A DNA stretch of 64,000 bases from Variovorax sp. IB41. Lineage in GTDB: Bacteria > Pseudomonadota > Gammaproteobacteria > Burkholderiales > Burkholderiaceae_C. The stretch spans positions 233,710 to 297,709 of the forward strand of contig NZ_JAEFCB010000004.1 in NCBI RefSeq assembly GCF_016405905.1. Direction: 5' to 3'. Shown in pieces: positions 28,507 to 37,737 of this stretch. The notes under the pieces were generated by a model. The model searched no databases, was not told the origin of the DNA, and was given only the letters and a program-made list of their open reading frames with translations. The position numbers were made by a program, and so were the translations under genes. Every line of letters starts with the position of its first letter. Within the stretch, counting starts at the first letter, position 1.

Positions 28507-31371
28507 ATGTCTGACGCTGCTTCCCCCACCGACTACCGCTCCACGCTGAACCTGCCCGACACCCCCTTCCCGATGCGCGGCGACCTGCCCAAGCGCGAAC
28601 CGGGCTGGGTGAAGGAATGGAACGACGAAGGCCGCTACCACCGCCTGCGCGACGCGCGCCACGGCGCCCCCAAGTTCATCCTGCACGACGGCCCGCCGTA
28701 CGCCAACGGCCAGATCCACATGGGCCATGCGGTGAACAAGATCCTGAAGGACATGATCACCAAGGCGCGCCAGCTCGAAGGCTTCGACGCGCTGTATGTG
28801 CCCGGCTGGGACTGCCACGGCTTGCCGATCGAGAACGCCATCGAAAAGCAGTTCGGCCGCAACCTGAGCCGTGACGAGATGCAGGCCAAGAGCCGCGCCT
28901 ACGCCACCGAGCAGATCGCCCAGCAGTTGCTCGACTTCCAGCGCCTGGGCGTGCTGGGCGAATGGGACCATCCCTACAAGACGATGGACTTCGCCAACGA
29001 AGCCGGCGAGCTGCGCGCGTTCAAGCGCGTGATCGAGCGCGGTTTCGTGTACCGGGGCCTGAAGCCCGTGTACTGGTGCTTCGACTGCGGCTCGTCGCTC
29101 GCCGAATTCGAGATCGAATACGCCGACAAGAAGAGCCAGACCATCGACGTGGCCTTCAAGGCGCACGATCACGAGAAGGTGCTCAAGGCCTTCGGCACCG
29201 ACCACACGATCCTGGGCGACATCTTCGCGGTGATCTGGACCACCACCGCGTGGACCATCCCCGCCAACCAGGCGATCAACCTCAACCCCGAGATCGAGTA
29301 CTCGCTGGTGGACACCGAGCGCGGCCTCCTGATCCTGGCCAACTCGCTGGTCGAGATGTGCATGACGCGCTATGCGCTCGACGGCAAGGTGCTGGCCACG
29401 GTGAAGGGCGAGGCGCTCGGCGGGCTTGAATTCGAGCATCCGCTGTACGACGTGGACGCCGGCTACAAGCGCCTGTCGCCCGTGTACCTGGCCGACTACG
29501 CCACCGCCACCGACGGCACCGGCCTCGTGCACTCCTCGCCCGCCTACGGCGTGGACGACTTCAACTCCTGCATCGCGCATGGCGTCGCCTACGACGACAT
29601 CCTGAATCCGGTGCAGGGCAACGGCAGCTACGCGCCCGACTTTCCGCTCTTCGGCGGCCAGAACATCTGGAAGGCCGTGCCGGTGATCATCGCCGCGCTG
29701 CGCGACGCCAACCGGCTGATGACCACCGAGACCATCACCCACAGCTACCCGCATTGCTGGCGCCACAAGACGCCGGTGATCTACCGCGCGGCCGCCCAGT
29801 GGTTCGTCCGCATGGACGAGGGCGAAGGCGTGTTCACCAAGGACAAGGCGCCCAAGACGCTGCGCCAGACCGCGCTCGACGCGATCGAGCAGACCAGCTT
29901 CTATCCGGAGAACGGCAAGGCGCGCCTGCACGACATGATCGCCGGCCGGCCCGACTGGTGCATCAGCCGCCAGCGCAGCTGGGGCGTGCCGATCCCGTTT
30001 TTCCTGCACAAGGATTCGGGCGAGCTGCATCCGCGCACCATGGAAATCCTCGACCGGGCCGCCGACATCGTCGAGAAGGGCGGCATCGAGGCCTGGAGCC
30101 GCGTGACGACCGAAGAGATCCTGGGCGCCGAAGACGCGCCCAGCTACACCAAGAGCACCGACATCCTGGAGGTGTGGTTCGACTCGGGCTCGACCTTCTA
30201 TCACGTGCTGCGCGGCACGCACCCGAACGTTCACCACGAAACGGGGCCCGAAGCCGACCTGTACCTCGAAGGCCACGACCAGCATCGCGGCTGGTTCCAT
30301 TCGTCGCTCCTGATCGCCTGCGCGCTGGAAGACCGCGCGCCGTACCGCGGCCTGCTCACGCACGGCTTCACGGTCGATGCCAAGGGCATCAAGATGAGCA
30401 AGTCGCTCAAGAACGGCATCGACCCGCAGGAAATCAGCAGCAAGCTGGGCGCGGAAATCATCCGCCTCTGGGTGGCCGCGAGCGACTACTCGGGCGACAT
30501 CGCGGGCGACGACAAGATCCTCGCGCGCGTGGTCGATTCGTACCGCCGCATCCGCAACACGCTGCGCTTCCTCCTGGCCAACACCAGCGACTTCGACATC
30601 GCCAAGGATGCGGTGCCGCTGGACCAGTTGTTCGAGATCGACCGCTACGCGCTCGCGCGCGCATCGCAGTTCCAGGCCGAGATCCTTGCGCACTACAAGG
30701 TGTACGAGTTCCACCCGGTGGTCTCCAAGCTGCAGATCTACTGCTCGGAAGACCTGGGCGGCTTCTACCTCGACATCCTGAAGGACCGCCTCTACACGAG
30801 CGCACCGGGCTCGCTCGCGCGCCGCAGCGCGCAGACCGCGCTCTGGCACATCTCGCAAGCGATGCTGCGCTGGATGGCGCCGTTCCTGAGCTTCACGGCC
30901 GAGGAAGCATGGAAGTTCGTGAGCACCGGCAAGCCGGGCGAATCAATCTTCGCGGAGACGTATTCGGACCTCACCCACTTCTTCGACGGAAATCTCATCG
31001 ACAAGTGGGTACGCATTCGAGGGGCCCGAGAATTCGTGAACAAAGAAATCGAAGTTCAGCGCGCGGCCGGAATGGTTGGTTCGTCATTGCAAGCCAACGT
31101 GCAGCTGACCGTTCCGCAAGATACTCACGCAGAACTTTGGAAAGCACTTGATAGCTTGGGCGACGACCTGAAGTTCGTCTTCATCACCTCGGCCATCGCG
31201 CTGGCGGCGGGCGACACGCTCGCGACCACGGTCGCGCCGAGCACCGCGCAGAAATGCGAGCGCTGCTGGCACTACCGCGAGGACGTGGGCCACGACCCGG
31301 CGCACCCGACGATCTGCGGCCGTTGCACGAGCAACCTGTTCGGCGCCGGCGAATCGCGGAGCTTTGCCTGA
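28507..31371 (+). CDS. ileS: Isoleucyl-tRNA synthetase
   Basis: 954-aa class Ia synthetase that charges tRNA-Ile. The HIGH motif appears as HMGH within [16 protein letters not shown], the second signature is KMSKS, and the editing CP1 domain lies between them. The C-terminal zinc site is [10 protein letters not shown] ... CGRC. This is the bacterial type I form. Its stop overlaps the lspA start (TGATG), the universal ileS-lspA pairing. Confidence 0.98.
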   Translation: MSDAASPTDYRSTLNLPDTPFPMRGDLPKREPGWVKEWNDEGRYHRLRDARHGAPKFILHDGPPYANGQIHMGHAVNKILKDMITKARQLEGFDALYVPGWDCHGLPIENAIEKQFGRNLSRDEMQAKSRAYATEQIAQQLLDFQRLGVLGEWDHPYKTMDFANEAGELRAFKRVIERGFVYRGLKPVYWCFDCGSSLAEFEIEYADKKSQTIDVAFKAHDHEKVLKAFGTDHTILGDIFAVIWTTTAWTIPANQAINLNPEIEYSLVDTERGLLILANSLVEMCMTRYALDGKVLATVKGEALGGLEFEHPLYDVDAGYKRLSPVYLADYATATDGTGLVHSSPAYGVDDFNSCIAHGVAYDDILNPVQGNGSYAPDFPLFGGQNIWKAVPVIIAALRDANRLMTTETITHSYPHCWRHKTPVIYRAAAQWFVRMDEGEGVFTKDKAPKTLRQTALDAIEQTSFYPENGKARLHDMIAGRPDWCISRQRSWGVPIPFFLHKDSGELHPRTMEILDRAADIVEKGGIEAWSRVTTEEILGAEDAPSYTKSTDILEVWFDSGSTFYHVLRGTHPNVHHETGPEADLYLEGHDQHRGWFHSSLLIACALEDRAPYRGLLTHGFTVDAKGIKMSKSLKNGIDPQEISSKLGAEIIRLWVAASDYSGDIAGDDKILARVVDSYRRIRNTLRFLLANTSDFDIAKDAVPLDQLFEIDRYALARASQFQAEILAHYKVYEFHPVVSKLQIYCSEDLGGFYLDILKDRLYTSAPGSLARRSAQTALWHISQAMLRWMAPFLSFTAEEAWKFVSTGKPGESIFAETYSDLTHFFDGNLIDKWVRIRGAREFVNKEIEVQRAAGMVGSSLQANVQLTVPQDTHAELWKALDSLGDDLKFVFITSAIALAAGDTLATTVAPSTAQKCERCWHYREDVGHDPAHPTICGRCTSNLFGAGESRSFA

Positions 31372-31889
31372 TGGCCACCGCACGCTCCGCATCTGCATCG
31401 CGTTCGCGCGGCGGCAGCCTGGGCATCTGGCCCTGGCTCGGGCTGGCGGTGATCATCGTGATCATCGACCAGTTCACCAAGACGCTGATCCTGGGCTATT
31501 ACAAGCTCGGCGACGCGACCTACGTGACGAGCTTCTTCAACGTCGTGCGCGCGCACAACACGGGCGCCGCGTTTTCGTTCCTGGCCGACCACTCGGGCTG
31601 GCAGCGCTGGTTCTTCACGGCGATCGGCGTGGCAGCGGCGATCTTCATCGTCTGGATGCTCAGGTCGCACGCGGGCCAGAAGCTCTTTTCGTTCGCGATG
31701 GCCTGCATTCTGGGCGGCGCCATCGGCAACGTGGTCGACCGGATGATGCACGGCTACGTCGTGGACTTCCTGAGCTTTCACGCGGGCAACTGGTATTTCC
31801 CGGCGTTCAATGCGGCGGACAGCGCGATCACGCTCGGGGCCATCTGCCTCATCGTGGACGAGATCCGGCGGGTTCGCCGGGGCAAGTAA
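31371..31889 (+). CDS. lspA: Lipoprotein signal peptidase (signal peptidase II)
   Basis: 172-aa inner-membrane aspartyl protease that cleaves prolipoproteins after diacylglyceryl transfer. Four membrane segments are evident. Family motifs are [15 protein letters not shown], the first catalytic Asp in GNVVDRM and the second in [11 protein letters not shown]. It overlaps ileS by one base. An intrinsic terminator follows 12 bp later. Substrates encoded in this window include the I78 lipoprotein and the lipase-like lipoprotein. Confidence 0.97.
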   Translation: MATARSASASRSRGGSLGIWPWLGLAVIIVIIDQFTKTLILGYYKLGDATYVTSFFNVVRAHNTGAAFSFLADHSGWQRWFFTAIGVAAAIFIVWMLRSHAGQKLFSFAMACILGGAIGNVVDRMMHGYVVDFLSFHAGNWYFPAFNAADSAITLGAICLIVDEIRRVRRGK

Positions 31890-31901
31890 GCCAAGTTTTG
31901 C

Positions 31902-31925
31902 AAAGGGCCTTCGGGCCCTTTTTCT
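31902..31925 (+). terminator. Intrinsic terminator after lspA
   Basis: AAAGGGCC-TTCG-GGCCCTTT followed by TTC: an 8-bp perfect stem with a stable UUCG tetraloop, 12 bp after the lspA stop. Confidence 0.93.
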
Positions 31926-32022
31926 TTGGGCCCGGCCCGCAAGCGCCCCGCCTTTGGCGGCACGCCGAGGGTTTCTCCCCGCTTCAATCGATGTCATGAC
32001 GAAGTCATACTGCCGCGGTTCA

Positions 32023-32038
32023 ATGTAATCGATTACAT
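32023..32038. promoter_or_regulatory. Perfect 16-bp palindrome, likely LacI-family operator
   Basis: ATGTAATCGATTACAT is a perfect palindrome with the central CG typical of LacI/PurR-family operators. It ends 12 bp before the start codon of the LacI-type gene, so it is well placed for autorepression and for control of the downstream transporter genes. AT-rich sequence here contrasts with the GC-rich surroundings. Confidence 0.75.
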
Positions 32039-32050
32039 GAATACCGCACG

Positions 32051-33064
32051 ATGAGCATCCAAGCCGTAGCCGCCAAAGCCAAGGTCTCCGTGGCCACCGT
32101 GTCGCGGGCCTTCAATTTCCCCGACAAGGTCACGCCCGCCACGCGCGAGCTGGTGGAGCGCGTGGCGCGCGAGCTGCACTACGTGCCCAACGCGAGCGCG
32201 CGCACCCTGCGCACCCAGCGCAGCCGCACACTGGGCGTCGTGCTGCCCACGCTGCTGAACCCGACCTTCGCCGAGTGCCTTCAGGGCATCGCGCGCGCCG
32301 CCATCGCGGGCGGCTACGCGATCCTTCCGGTCACCACGGGCTACCGGCTCGACGAGGAAGAGCGCGCGGTGCAGCTGCTGCTCGCCGGCAACGTCGACGG
32401 GCTGATCCTCGTGGTCTCCAACCCGTCCACCTCGAAGGCGCTCGCGCGGCTGCGCACCACCGGCACGCCCTATGTGCTCGCCTACAACCGGCACGCGGAC
32501 CACCCCTGCGTCACCGTCGACAGCGAAGCCGCCGTGGCCGATGCGGTCGCGCGCCTCGTGCTGCTCGGGCATCGCCGCATCGCGATGGTCAGCGGCACGC
32601 TCGCCGCCTCCGATCGCGCACAGCAGCGCCTGCGCGGCTACCGCAAGGGCATGGCCGACGCGGGGCTGAAGGCACCGCCGCTGATCGAAGTGCCCTTCGT
32701 CGAGAGCGCCGTCGATGCGCTCGCCCATGTGCTGCAGGCCGACAACCGCCCCACCGCGCTCGTCTGCTCGAACGACCTGCTCGCCATCCGCAGCATTCGC
32801 GCCGCGCACCTGGGCGGCCTCTCGGTGCCCGACGACTTGAGCGTGATCGGCTTCGACGGCATCGCGCTCGGCGAAGACCTCACGCCCGCGCTCACCACCA
32901 TCGCCCAGCCCAACAGCGACATCGGCCGGCACAGCGTCGAGCTGCTGGTCCAGGCGATGGCCGGCGGCACCACGCTGCAGGCCGATGCGAGCCTGCTGCT
33001 GCCGCACACCTTTCGCGATGGCGAGTCGTGCGCATCCGCGTGCGACGCCGCCACCACCGATTGA
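32051..33064 (+). CDS. LacI-family transcriptional repressor
   Basis: 337 aa. The N-terminal helix-turn-helix VAAKAKVSVATVSRAFN and hinge helix YVPNASARTLRTQ are followed by a periplasmic-binding-protein-like ligand domain (from about residue 60, LGVVLPTLLNPTFAE). The domain order and lengths are standard. The adjacent 16-bp palindrome is its probable operator. It is encoded upstream of, and on the same strand as, an ABC importer and phosphodiesterase, so it probably responds to the imported substrate or its product. Confidence 0.92.
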   Translation: MSIQAVAAKAKVSVATVSRAFNFPDKVTPATRELVERVARELHYVPNASARTLRTQRSRTLGVVLPTLLNPTFAECLQGIARAAIAGGYAILPVTTGYRLDEEERAVQLLLAGNVDGLILVVSNPSTSKALARLRTTGTPYVLAYNRHADHPCVTVDSEAAVADAVARLVLLGHRRIAMVSGTLAASDRAQQRLRGYRKGMADAGLKAPPLIEVPFVESAVDALAHVLQADNRPTALVCSNDLLAIRSIRAAHLGGLSVPDDLSVIGFDGIALGEDLTPALTTIAQPNSDIGRHSVELLVQAMAGGTTLQADASLLLPHTFRDGESCASACDAATTD

Positions 33065-33104
33065 TCAACCCGCTACACCTTCCATCCCTTCAAGGAGCTT
33101 CTTC

Positions 33105-34118
33105 ATGTCCCTCCGCATCTCTCGCATGGCCCGCCTGGGCCTGATCGCAGCCACCTTCGTTGCCGCCGGCAGCGTCATGGCCCAGACCGCCATTTGCTAC
33201 AACTGCCCCACCGAATGGGCCGACTGGGGCACGCAGCTCAAGGCCATCAAGGCCAAGACCGGCGTCACCGTGCCGCCCGACAACAAGAACTCGGGCCAGT
33301 CGCTCGCGCAGATGTCGGCAGAGAAATCGAGCCCCGTCGCCGACGTCACCTACCTGGGCGTGACCTTCGCGGTGCAGGCCGCCAAGGACGGCCTGGTCGA
33401 GCCCTACAAGCCGGCCGCATGGAAAGACATTCCAGAGGGCCTCAAGGACCCGGCCGGCAACTGGTTCACCATCCACTCGGGCACGCTCGGCTTCATGGTC
33501 AACGTCGATGCGCTCAAGGGCAAGCCGATTCCGAAGTCGTGGGCCGACCTGCTCAAGCCCGAATACAAGGGGCTCATCGGTTATCTCGACCCCGCCTCGG
33601 CCTTCGTCGGCTACGTGGGTGCGGTGGCGGTCAACCAGGCGCGCGGCGGCACGCTGGACAACTTCGCGCCGGGCATCGACTACTTCAAGGCGCTGCAGAA
33701 GAACGAGCCCATCGTGCCGAAGCAGACGTCTTACGCGCGCGTGCTCTCGGGCGAAATCGCGATCCTGCTGGACTACGACTTCAACGCCTACCGCGCCAAG
33801 TACAAGGACAAGGCCAACGTCGCCTTCGTCATCCCGAGCGAAGGCACGCTGGTCGTGCCCTACGTGATGAGCCTGGTCGCCAAGGCGCCGCACGCGGCCG
33901 ACGCGAAGAAGGTGCTCGACTTCACGCTGTCCGACGAAGGCCAGGCGATCTGGGCCAAGGCCTACCTGCGCCCGGTGCGTGCGAACGCGATGCCCAAGGA
34001 GATCGAGGCGCAGTTCCTGCCGGCCAGCGAATACGCGCGCGCCAAGAGCGTCGACTACGCCCGCATGGCCGAGGCGCAGCGCGCGTTCTCCGACCGCTAC
34101 CTCAAAGAGGTGCGCTGA
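33105..34118 (+). CDS. ABC transporter periplasmic binding protein (family 1, AfuA/PhnS-like)
   Basis: 337 aa. AAGGAG seven bases before the ATG at 33105 fixes the start. The signal peptide ends near VMA-Q (residue 26). The mature protein is an extracellular solute-binding family 1 fold with VADVTYLGVTFAVQAAKDG and WFTIHSGTLGFMVNVDAL, like the binding proteins of Fe(III), 2-aminoethylphosphonate and polyamine importers. It is the first gene of the importer. The ligand cannot be told from sequence alone; a phosphorylated compound is inferred from the phosphodiesterase downstream. Confidence 0.85.
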   Translation: MSLRISRMARLGLIAATFVAAGSVMAQTAICYNCPTEWADWGTQLKAIKAKTGVTVPPDNKNSGQSLAQMSAEKSSPVADVTYLGVTFAVQAAKDGLVEPYKPAAWKDIPEGLKDPAGNWFTIHSGTLGFMVNVDALKGKPIPKSWADLLKPEYKGLIGYLDPASAFVGYVGAVAVNQARGGTLDNFAPGIDYFKALQKNEPIVPKQTSYARVLSGEIAILLDYDFNAYRAKYKDKANVAFVIPSEGTLVVPYVMSLVAKAPHAADAKKVLDFTLSDEGQAIWAKAYLRPVRANAMPKEIEAQFLPASEYARAKSVDYARMAEAQRAFSDRYLKEVR

Positions 34119-34136
34119 TCTTCGGTCGCCTCTGAG

Positions 34137-34958
34137 ATGAAGCCCGCCAACGCCTGGAACCCACGCTGGCGGCTGCTCGCCTGCGTGGCACCCGCAGCCG
34201 CCTTCTTCACGGCCTTCTGGCTGCTGCCGGTGGTGCGCCTGCTCGCACTGCCAGCGGAGAAAGGCTGGGCCACCTACTTCGCGGTGCTGACCGATTCGCG
34301 CTATCTGCAGAGCATGGTCAACACCGTCGTGCTGTCGGTGGCGGTGACGCTGGCAACGCTGGTGCTGGGCGCCGCGGTGGGCATCTACCTCGCGCGCCAC
34401 GCCTTCGTCGGCAAGCGCGTGCTGCTGTCGCTGCTCACGCTGCCGCTGTCGTTCCCGGGCGTGATCATCGGCTTCTTCGTGATCCTGCTGGGCGGGCGGC
34501 AAGGGCTCGTGGCCGACGTGAGCGACAGCCTCATCGGCGAGCGCATCACCTTCGCCTACGGCCTGCTTGGCCTCTTTCTCGCGTACCTGTATTTCTCGCT
34601 GCCGCGCGCCATCGCCACCTACGCCGCGGCGGCCGAAGCGATGAACGTGCAGCTGGAAGAAGCCGCGCGCTCGCTCGGCGCCTCGCGGCTTCGCGTGGCG
34701 CGCGACGTGTGGATGCACGAACTCGCGCCCACCACACTGGCCTGCGGCGCGATCCTCTTCGCGACCTCGATGGGCGCCTTCGGCACGGCCTTCACGCTGG
34801 CCAGCAAGTTCGAGGTGATCCCGATCACCATCTACAACGAGTTCACCAACTACGCCAACTTCGCGCTCGCCGCGTCGCTGTCGATTGCGCTGGGCATCGT
34901 GACCTGGCTGGTGCTGTTCGTCGCGCGGCGTTTCGGGGCCAACCCCGTGGCGCGCTGA
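34137..34958 (+). CDS. ABC transporter permease, first subunit
   Basis: 273-aa inner-membrane protein with about six hydrophobic segments. The EAA loop LEEAARSLGASRLRVARD, which docks the ATPase, is clear. It resembles PotB/PhnU-type permeases. It begins 18 bp after the binding-protein stop. A short gap to the second permease (12 bp) supports one transcript. Confidence 0.88.
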   Translation: MKPANAWNPRWRLLACVAPAAAFFTAFWLLPVVRLLALPAEKGWATYFAVLTDSRYLQSMVNTVVLSVAVTLATLVLGAAVGIYLARHAFVGKRVLLSLLTLPLSFPGVIIGFFVILLGGRQGLVADVSDSLIGERITFAYGLLGLFLAYLYFSLPRAIATYAAAAEAMNVQLEEAARSLGASRLRVARDVWMHELAPTTLACGAILFATSMGAFGTAFTLASKFEVIPITIYNEFTNYANFALAASLSIALGIVTWLVLFVARRFGANPVAR

Positions 34959-34970
34959 AAGGGAATCGGA

Positions 34971-35771
34971 ATGCGCACGACATCGCAACCCAAGGCGCCC
35001 TTCCTCCTGGCCATCACCGTGCTCGTGAGCCTCTTCATGATCGCGCCGATGCTGCTGTCGGTGATGGCGGGGCTGGTCAACAACTACAGCGCGGGCCTGA
35101 AAAGCGGGCTCACGCTGCGCTGGCTCGGCGAGGTGTGGGAGAACTACGGCGGCACCGTCGGCTGGTCGATCGGGCTGGCCGTCGCCTGCGTGATGAGCAC
35201 CGTGCTGCTGGGCGTGCCTTGCGCCTATGCGTTGGCGCGCAGCCGCTCGCGGGCCGCTCGCATCTTCGAGGAACTGCTGACGCTGCCCGTCGCCGTGCCA
35301 GGCCTTGCCACCGCCCTCGCGCTCATCCTCGCCTACGGCCAGCTCACCGCCTTCCGCCAGAGCTTCGCCTTCATCCTCGTGGGCCACATCGTCTTCACGC
35401 TGCCTTTCATGGTGCGCACCGTGAGCTCGGCCTTCCAGCGCGACGACCTGCTCGCGCTCGAGGAGGCCGCGCGCTCGCTGGGCGCGAACTTTCGCCAGCG
35501 CTTCATGGGCATCCTGGTGCCCGCGGTGTTCCCCGCCATCGTGGCCGGCAGCCTGATGGTGTTCACGCTCTCGGTGGGCGAATTCAACCTCACCTGGATG
35601 CTGCACACGCCGCTCACCCGCACGCTGCCCGTGGGGCTGGCCGACAGCTACGCCTCGATGCGCATCGAGGTCGGATCGGCCTACACACTGGTCTTCTTCG
35701 CGGTCATTCTCCCGGTGCTGTGGGGCCTGCAGTACCTTGCCAACCTGATGCAGAAACGCCATGGAACTTGA
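34971..35771 (+). CDS. ABC transporter permease, second subunit
   Basis: 266-aa membrane protein of the PotC/PhnV type with about six membrane segments and the EAA loop LEEAARSLGANFRQRFM. It probably forms a heterodimeric channel with the preceding permease. Its 3' end overlaps the ATPase gene by 11 bp, which implies translational coupling. Confidence 0.88.
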   Translation: MRTTSQPKAPFLLAITVLVSLFMIAPMLLSVMAGLVNNYSAGLKSGLTLRWLGEVWENYGGTVGWSIGLAVACVMSTVLLGVPCAYALARSRSRAARIFEELLTLPVAVPGLATALALILAYGQLTAFRQSFAFILVGHIVFTLPFMVRTVSSAFQRDDLLALEEAARSLGANFRQRFMGILVPAVFPAIVAGSLMVFTLSVGEFNLTWMLHTPLTRTLPVGLADSYASMRIEVGSAYTLVFFAVILPVLWGLQYLANLMQKRHGT

Positions 35772-36822
35772 ACGCATCCCCATCGACATCGCCAACTGCG
35801 CGAAGACCTACGCCGACGGCACGCGCGGCCTGCAGCCGACCGACCTGCACGTGGAGGCCGGCGAGGTGCTCGCGCTGCTCGGCCCCTCGGGCTGCGGCAA
35901 GACCACGCTGCTGCGGCTGATCGCGGGGCTGGAGGCGCCCGACGCGGGCAGCCGCATCGTCTTCGGCGGCCAGGACGTCACGCAGCGCCCGGTCGAGCAC
36001 CGCGGCGTGGGCATGGTGTTCCAGAGCTACGCGCTCTTTCCGCAGATGACGGTGGCGGCCAACATCGGCTATGGCCTGCGCATCCGCGGTGTGTCAGCCG
36101 ATGAAGAAAAGCGCGCCGTGGGCGAACTGGTCGATCTCGTGCGCCTGAACGGCTTGGAAAGCAAGCGCCCCGCCGAACTCTCCGGCGGCCAACGCCAGCG
36201 CGTGGCCCTCGCGCGCGCCGTGGCCGTGCGACCGCGCGTGCTGCTGCTGGACGAGCCGCTGGCCGCGCTGGACGCCAAGCTCAAGGAGTCGCTGCGCGAC
36301 GAGCTCGCCGAGCTGCTGCGCCGCCTGCACATCACCGCCATCCACGTGACGCACGACCAGCAGGAGGCGCTCGCCATTGCCGACCGGCTCGCCGTGATGC
36401 GCGCCGGCCGCATCGTGCAGGTGGGCCGCGGCGAAGACCTGTACCGCGCACCCGCGCACCCCTTCGTCGCGGAGTTCCTCGGCCGGGTCAACCGGCTGGA
36501 GCGCGCGCCCGAGGCCATTGCGCAAGGCGTTGTCCGACTCGGCGGAAGCACCCTGCCTTGCCCGCCCGCCTGGCAGGGCCATGCGATGCTGCTGGTGCGA
36601 CCCGAAGACGTCGAAGTGGGCGCGCCCCAGCCCGACTGGGGCACCGCCATCGTCGAGCGCCGCACCTTCCTCGGCGACCGCGTGCAGCTTCAGCTGCGCG
36701 TGCACGACCAGCCCCTGCTGGTGGCCGACGTGGGACGCGACAACCCTTTCGGTCCGGGCGATCCGGTGGGCCTGCGCGTCGACCCCGATCGCCTGATGAC
36801 GTCGCAGGAGCCCAGCGCATGA
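35761..36822 (+). CDS. ABC transporter ATPase with TOBE-like regulatory domain
   Basis: 353 aa. Walker A GPSGCGKTT, Q-loop FQSYALFPQMT, signature LSGGQRQRVALARAV, Walker B LLLDEPLAALD and H-loop HVTHDQQEA place it in the PotA/UgpC/AfuC group. Residues about 245-353 form an OB/TOBE-type domain that in this family can sense substrate or a regulatory protein. It overlaps the phosphodiesterase start by 4 bp (ATGA). Confidence 0.92.
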   Translation: MELERIPIDIANCAKTYADGTRGLQPTDLHVEAGEVLALLGPSGCGKTTLLRLIAGLEAPDAGSRIVFGGQDVTQRPVEHRGVGMVFQSYALFPQMTVAANIGYGLRIRGVSADEEKRAVGELVDLVRLNGLESKRPAELSGGQRQRVALARAVAVRPRVLLLDEPLAALDAKLKESLRDELAELLRRLHITAIHVTHDQQEALAIADRLAVMRAGRIVQVGRGEDLYRAPAHPFVAEFLGRVNRLERAPEAIAQGVVRLGGSTLPCPPAWQGHAMLLVRPEDVEVGAPQPDWGTAIVERRTFLGDRVQLQLRVHDQPLLVADVGRDNPFGPGDPVGLRVDPDRLMTSQEPSA

Positions 36823-37673
36823 CGACCACAACGCAAGACACCTTCCTGGTCCAGCTGACCGACCTCCATATCCGCGAGCCGGGCCGCCTCGCCTATGGCC
36901 GCATCGACACCGCGCCGTATCTCCAGCAGGCGGTGCAGTCGGTGCTCGCGCTGCCGCAGCAGCCCGATGCGGTGGTGATCACCGGCGACCTGACCGACTT
37001 CGGCCGCGCCGCCGAGTACGAGCACCTCGCGCGCCTGCTCGCGCCGCTCGCCATGCCGGTCTACCTGATGCCCGGCAACCATGACGACCGCGACCAGTTG
37101 CGCCGGAGCTTTCCCGGCCATGCGTACCTCGGCGCCGGCGACGACACGGCGGGCTTCATCCAGTACTCCGCGCGCGTCGGCGCGTTGCGGCTGCTGACGC
37201 TCGATACCTGCGTGCCCGGCGCGAGCCATGGCACGCTGTGCGACAAGCGCCTGGGCTGGCTCGAAGCCCAGCTGGACGCCTGCCGCGGCGAGCCGGTGGT
37301 GGTCGCGATGCACCATCCGCCCTTCACGACGCTGATCGGCCACATGGACGAGATCGGCCTGCTCGAAGGCGCCGGTGCGCTCGAAGCGCTGATCGCCCGC
37401 CACCCCAACGTGGAGCGCGTGATCTGCGGCCACCTGCACCGCGCCATCGATGTGCGCTTCGGCGGAAGCATCGCATCGACTTCGCCAGCGCCGGCGCACC
37501 AGGTCTGCCTCGACCTGGCACCGGGTGCGCCCTCCGCATGGACGCTCGAGCCGCCCGGTTTCCGCGTGCATGCGTGGTCCGCGCGAAGCGGCCGCCTCGT
37601 CACCCATCTGGCGGCCTCCGGCCGCTTCGAAGGCCCTTTCCCCTTCCACGACAACGGGGCGCTGATCGACTGA
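36819..37673 (+). CDS. GpdQ-like binuclear metallophosphodiesterase
   Basis: 284 aa, calcineurin-like fold. Metal-ligand motifs are DLH (Asp15, His17), GDLTD (Asp57), GNHD (Asn87), AMHHPP and ICGHLH. The wording of several stretches (VYLMPGNHDDRDQLRRSF, the conserved YGRID and HQV segments) resembles glycerophosphodiesterase GpdQ and CpdA-type enzymes, which hydrolyse glycerophosphodiesters, cyclic nucleotides and other phosphodiesters. No signal peptide, so it acts in the cytoplasm on imported substrate. Overlap with the ATPase gene ties it to the importer. Confidence 0.85.
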   Translation: MTTTTQDTFLVQLTDLHIREPGRLAYGRIDTAPYLQQAVQSVLALPQQPDAVVITGDLTDFGRAAEYEHLARLLAPLAMPVYLMPGNHDDRDQLRRSFPGHAYLGAGDDTAGFIQYSARVGALRLLTLDTCVPGASHGTLCDKRLGWLEAQLDACRGEPVVVAMHHPPFTTLIGHMDEIGLLEGAGALEALIARHPNVERVICGHLHRAIDVRFGGSIASTSPAPAHQVCLDLAPGAPSAWTLEPPGFRVHAWSARSGRLVTHLAASGRFEGPFPFHDNGALID

Positions 37674-37737
37674 ATCGCCACTTGTGGAAAATGGGGGTCA
37701 AAACGAACCAAAACGAAAAGGACAGAACCCGACACCC

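Noticed and set aside
28432..30858. 808-codon open frame on the minus strand
   Set aside because: It is antisense to ileS, has the Val/Ala/Arg/His-rich composition of GC-rich shadow frames, and contains no motif.
33090..35795. 901-codon minus-strand open frame
   Set aside because: Lies across the binding-protein and both permease genes in antisense; composition is His/Arg/Glu/Gln-rich nonsense and the sense strand encodes clear families.
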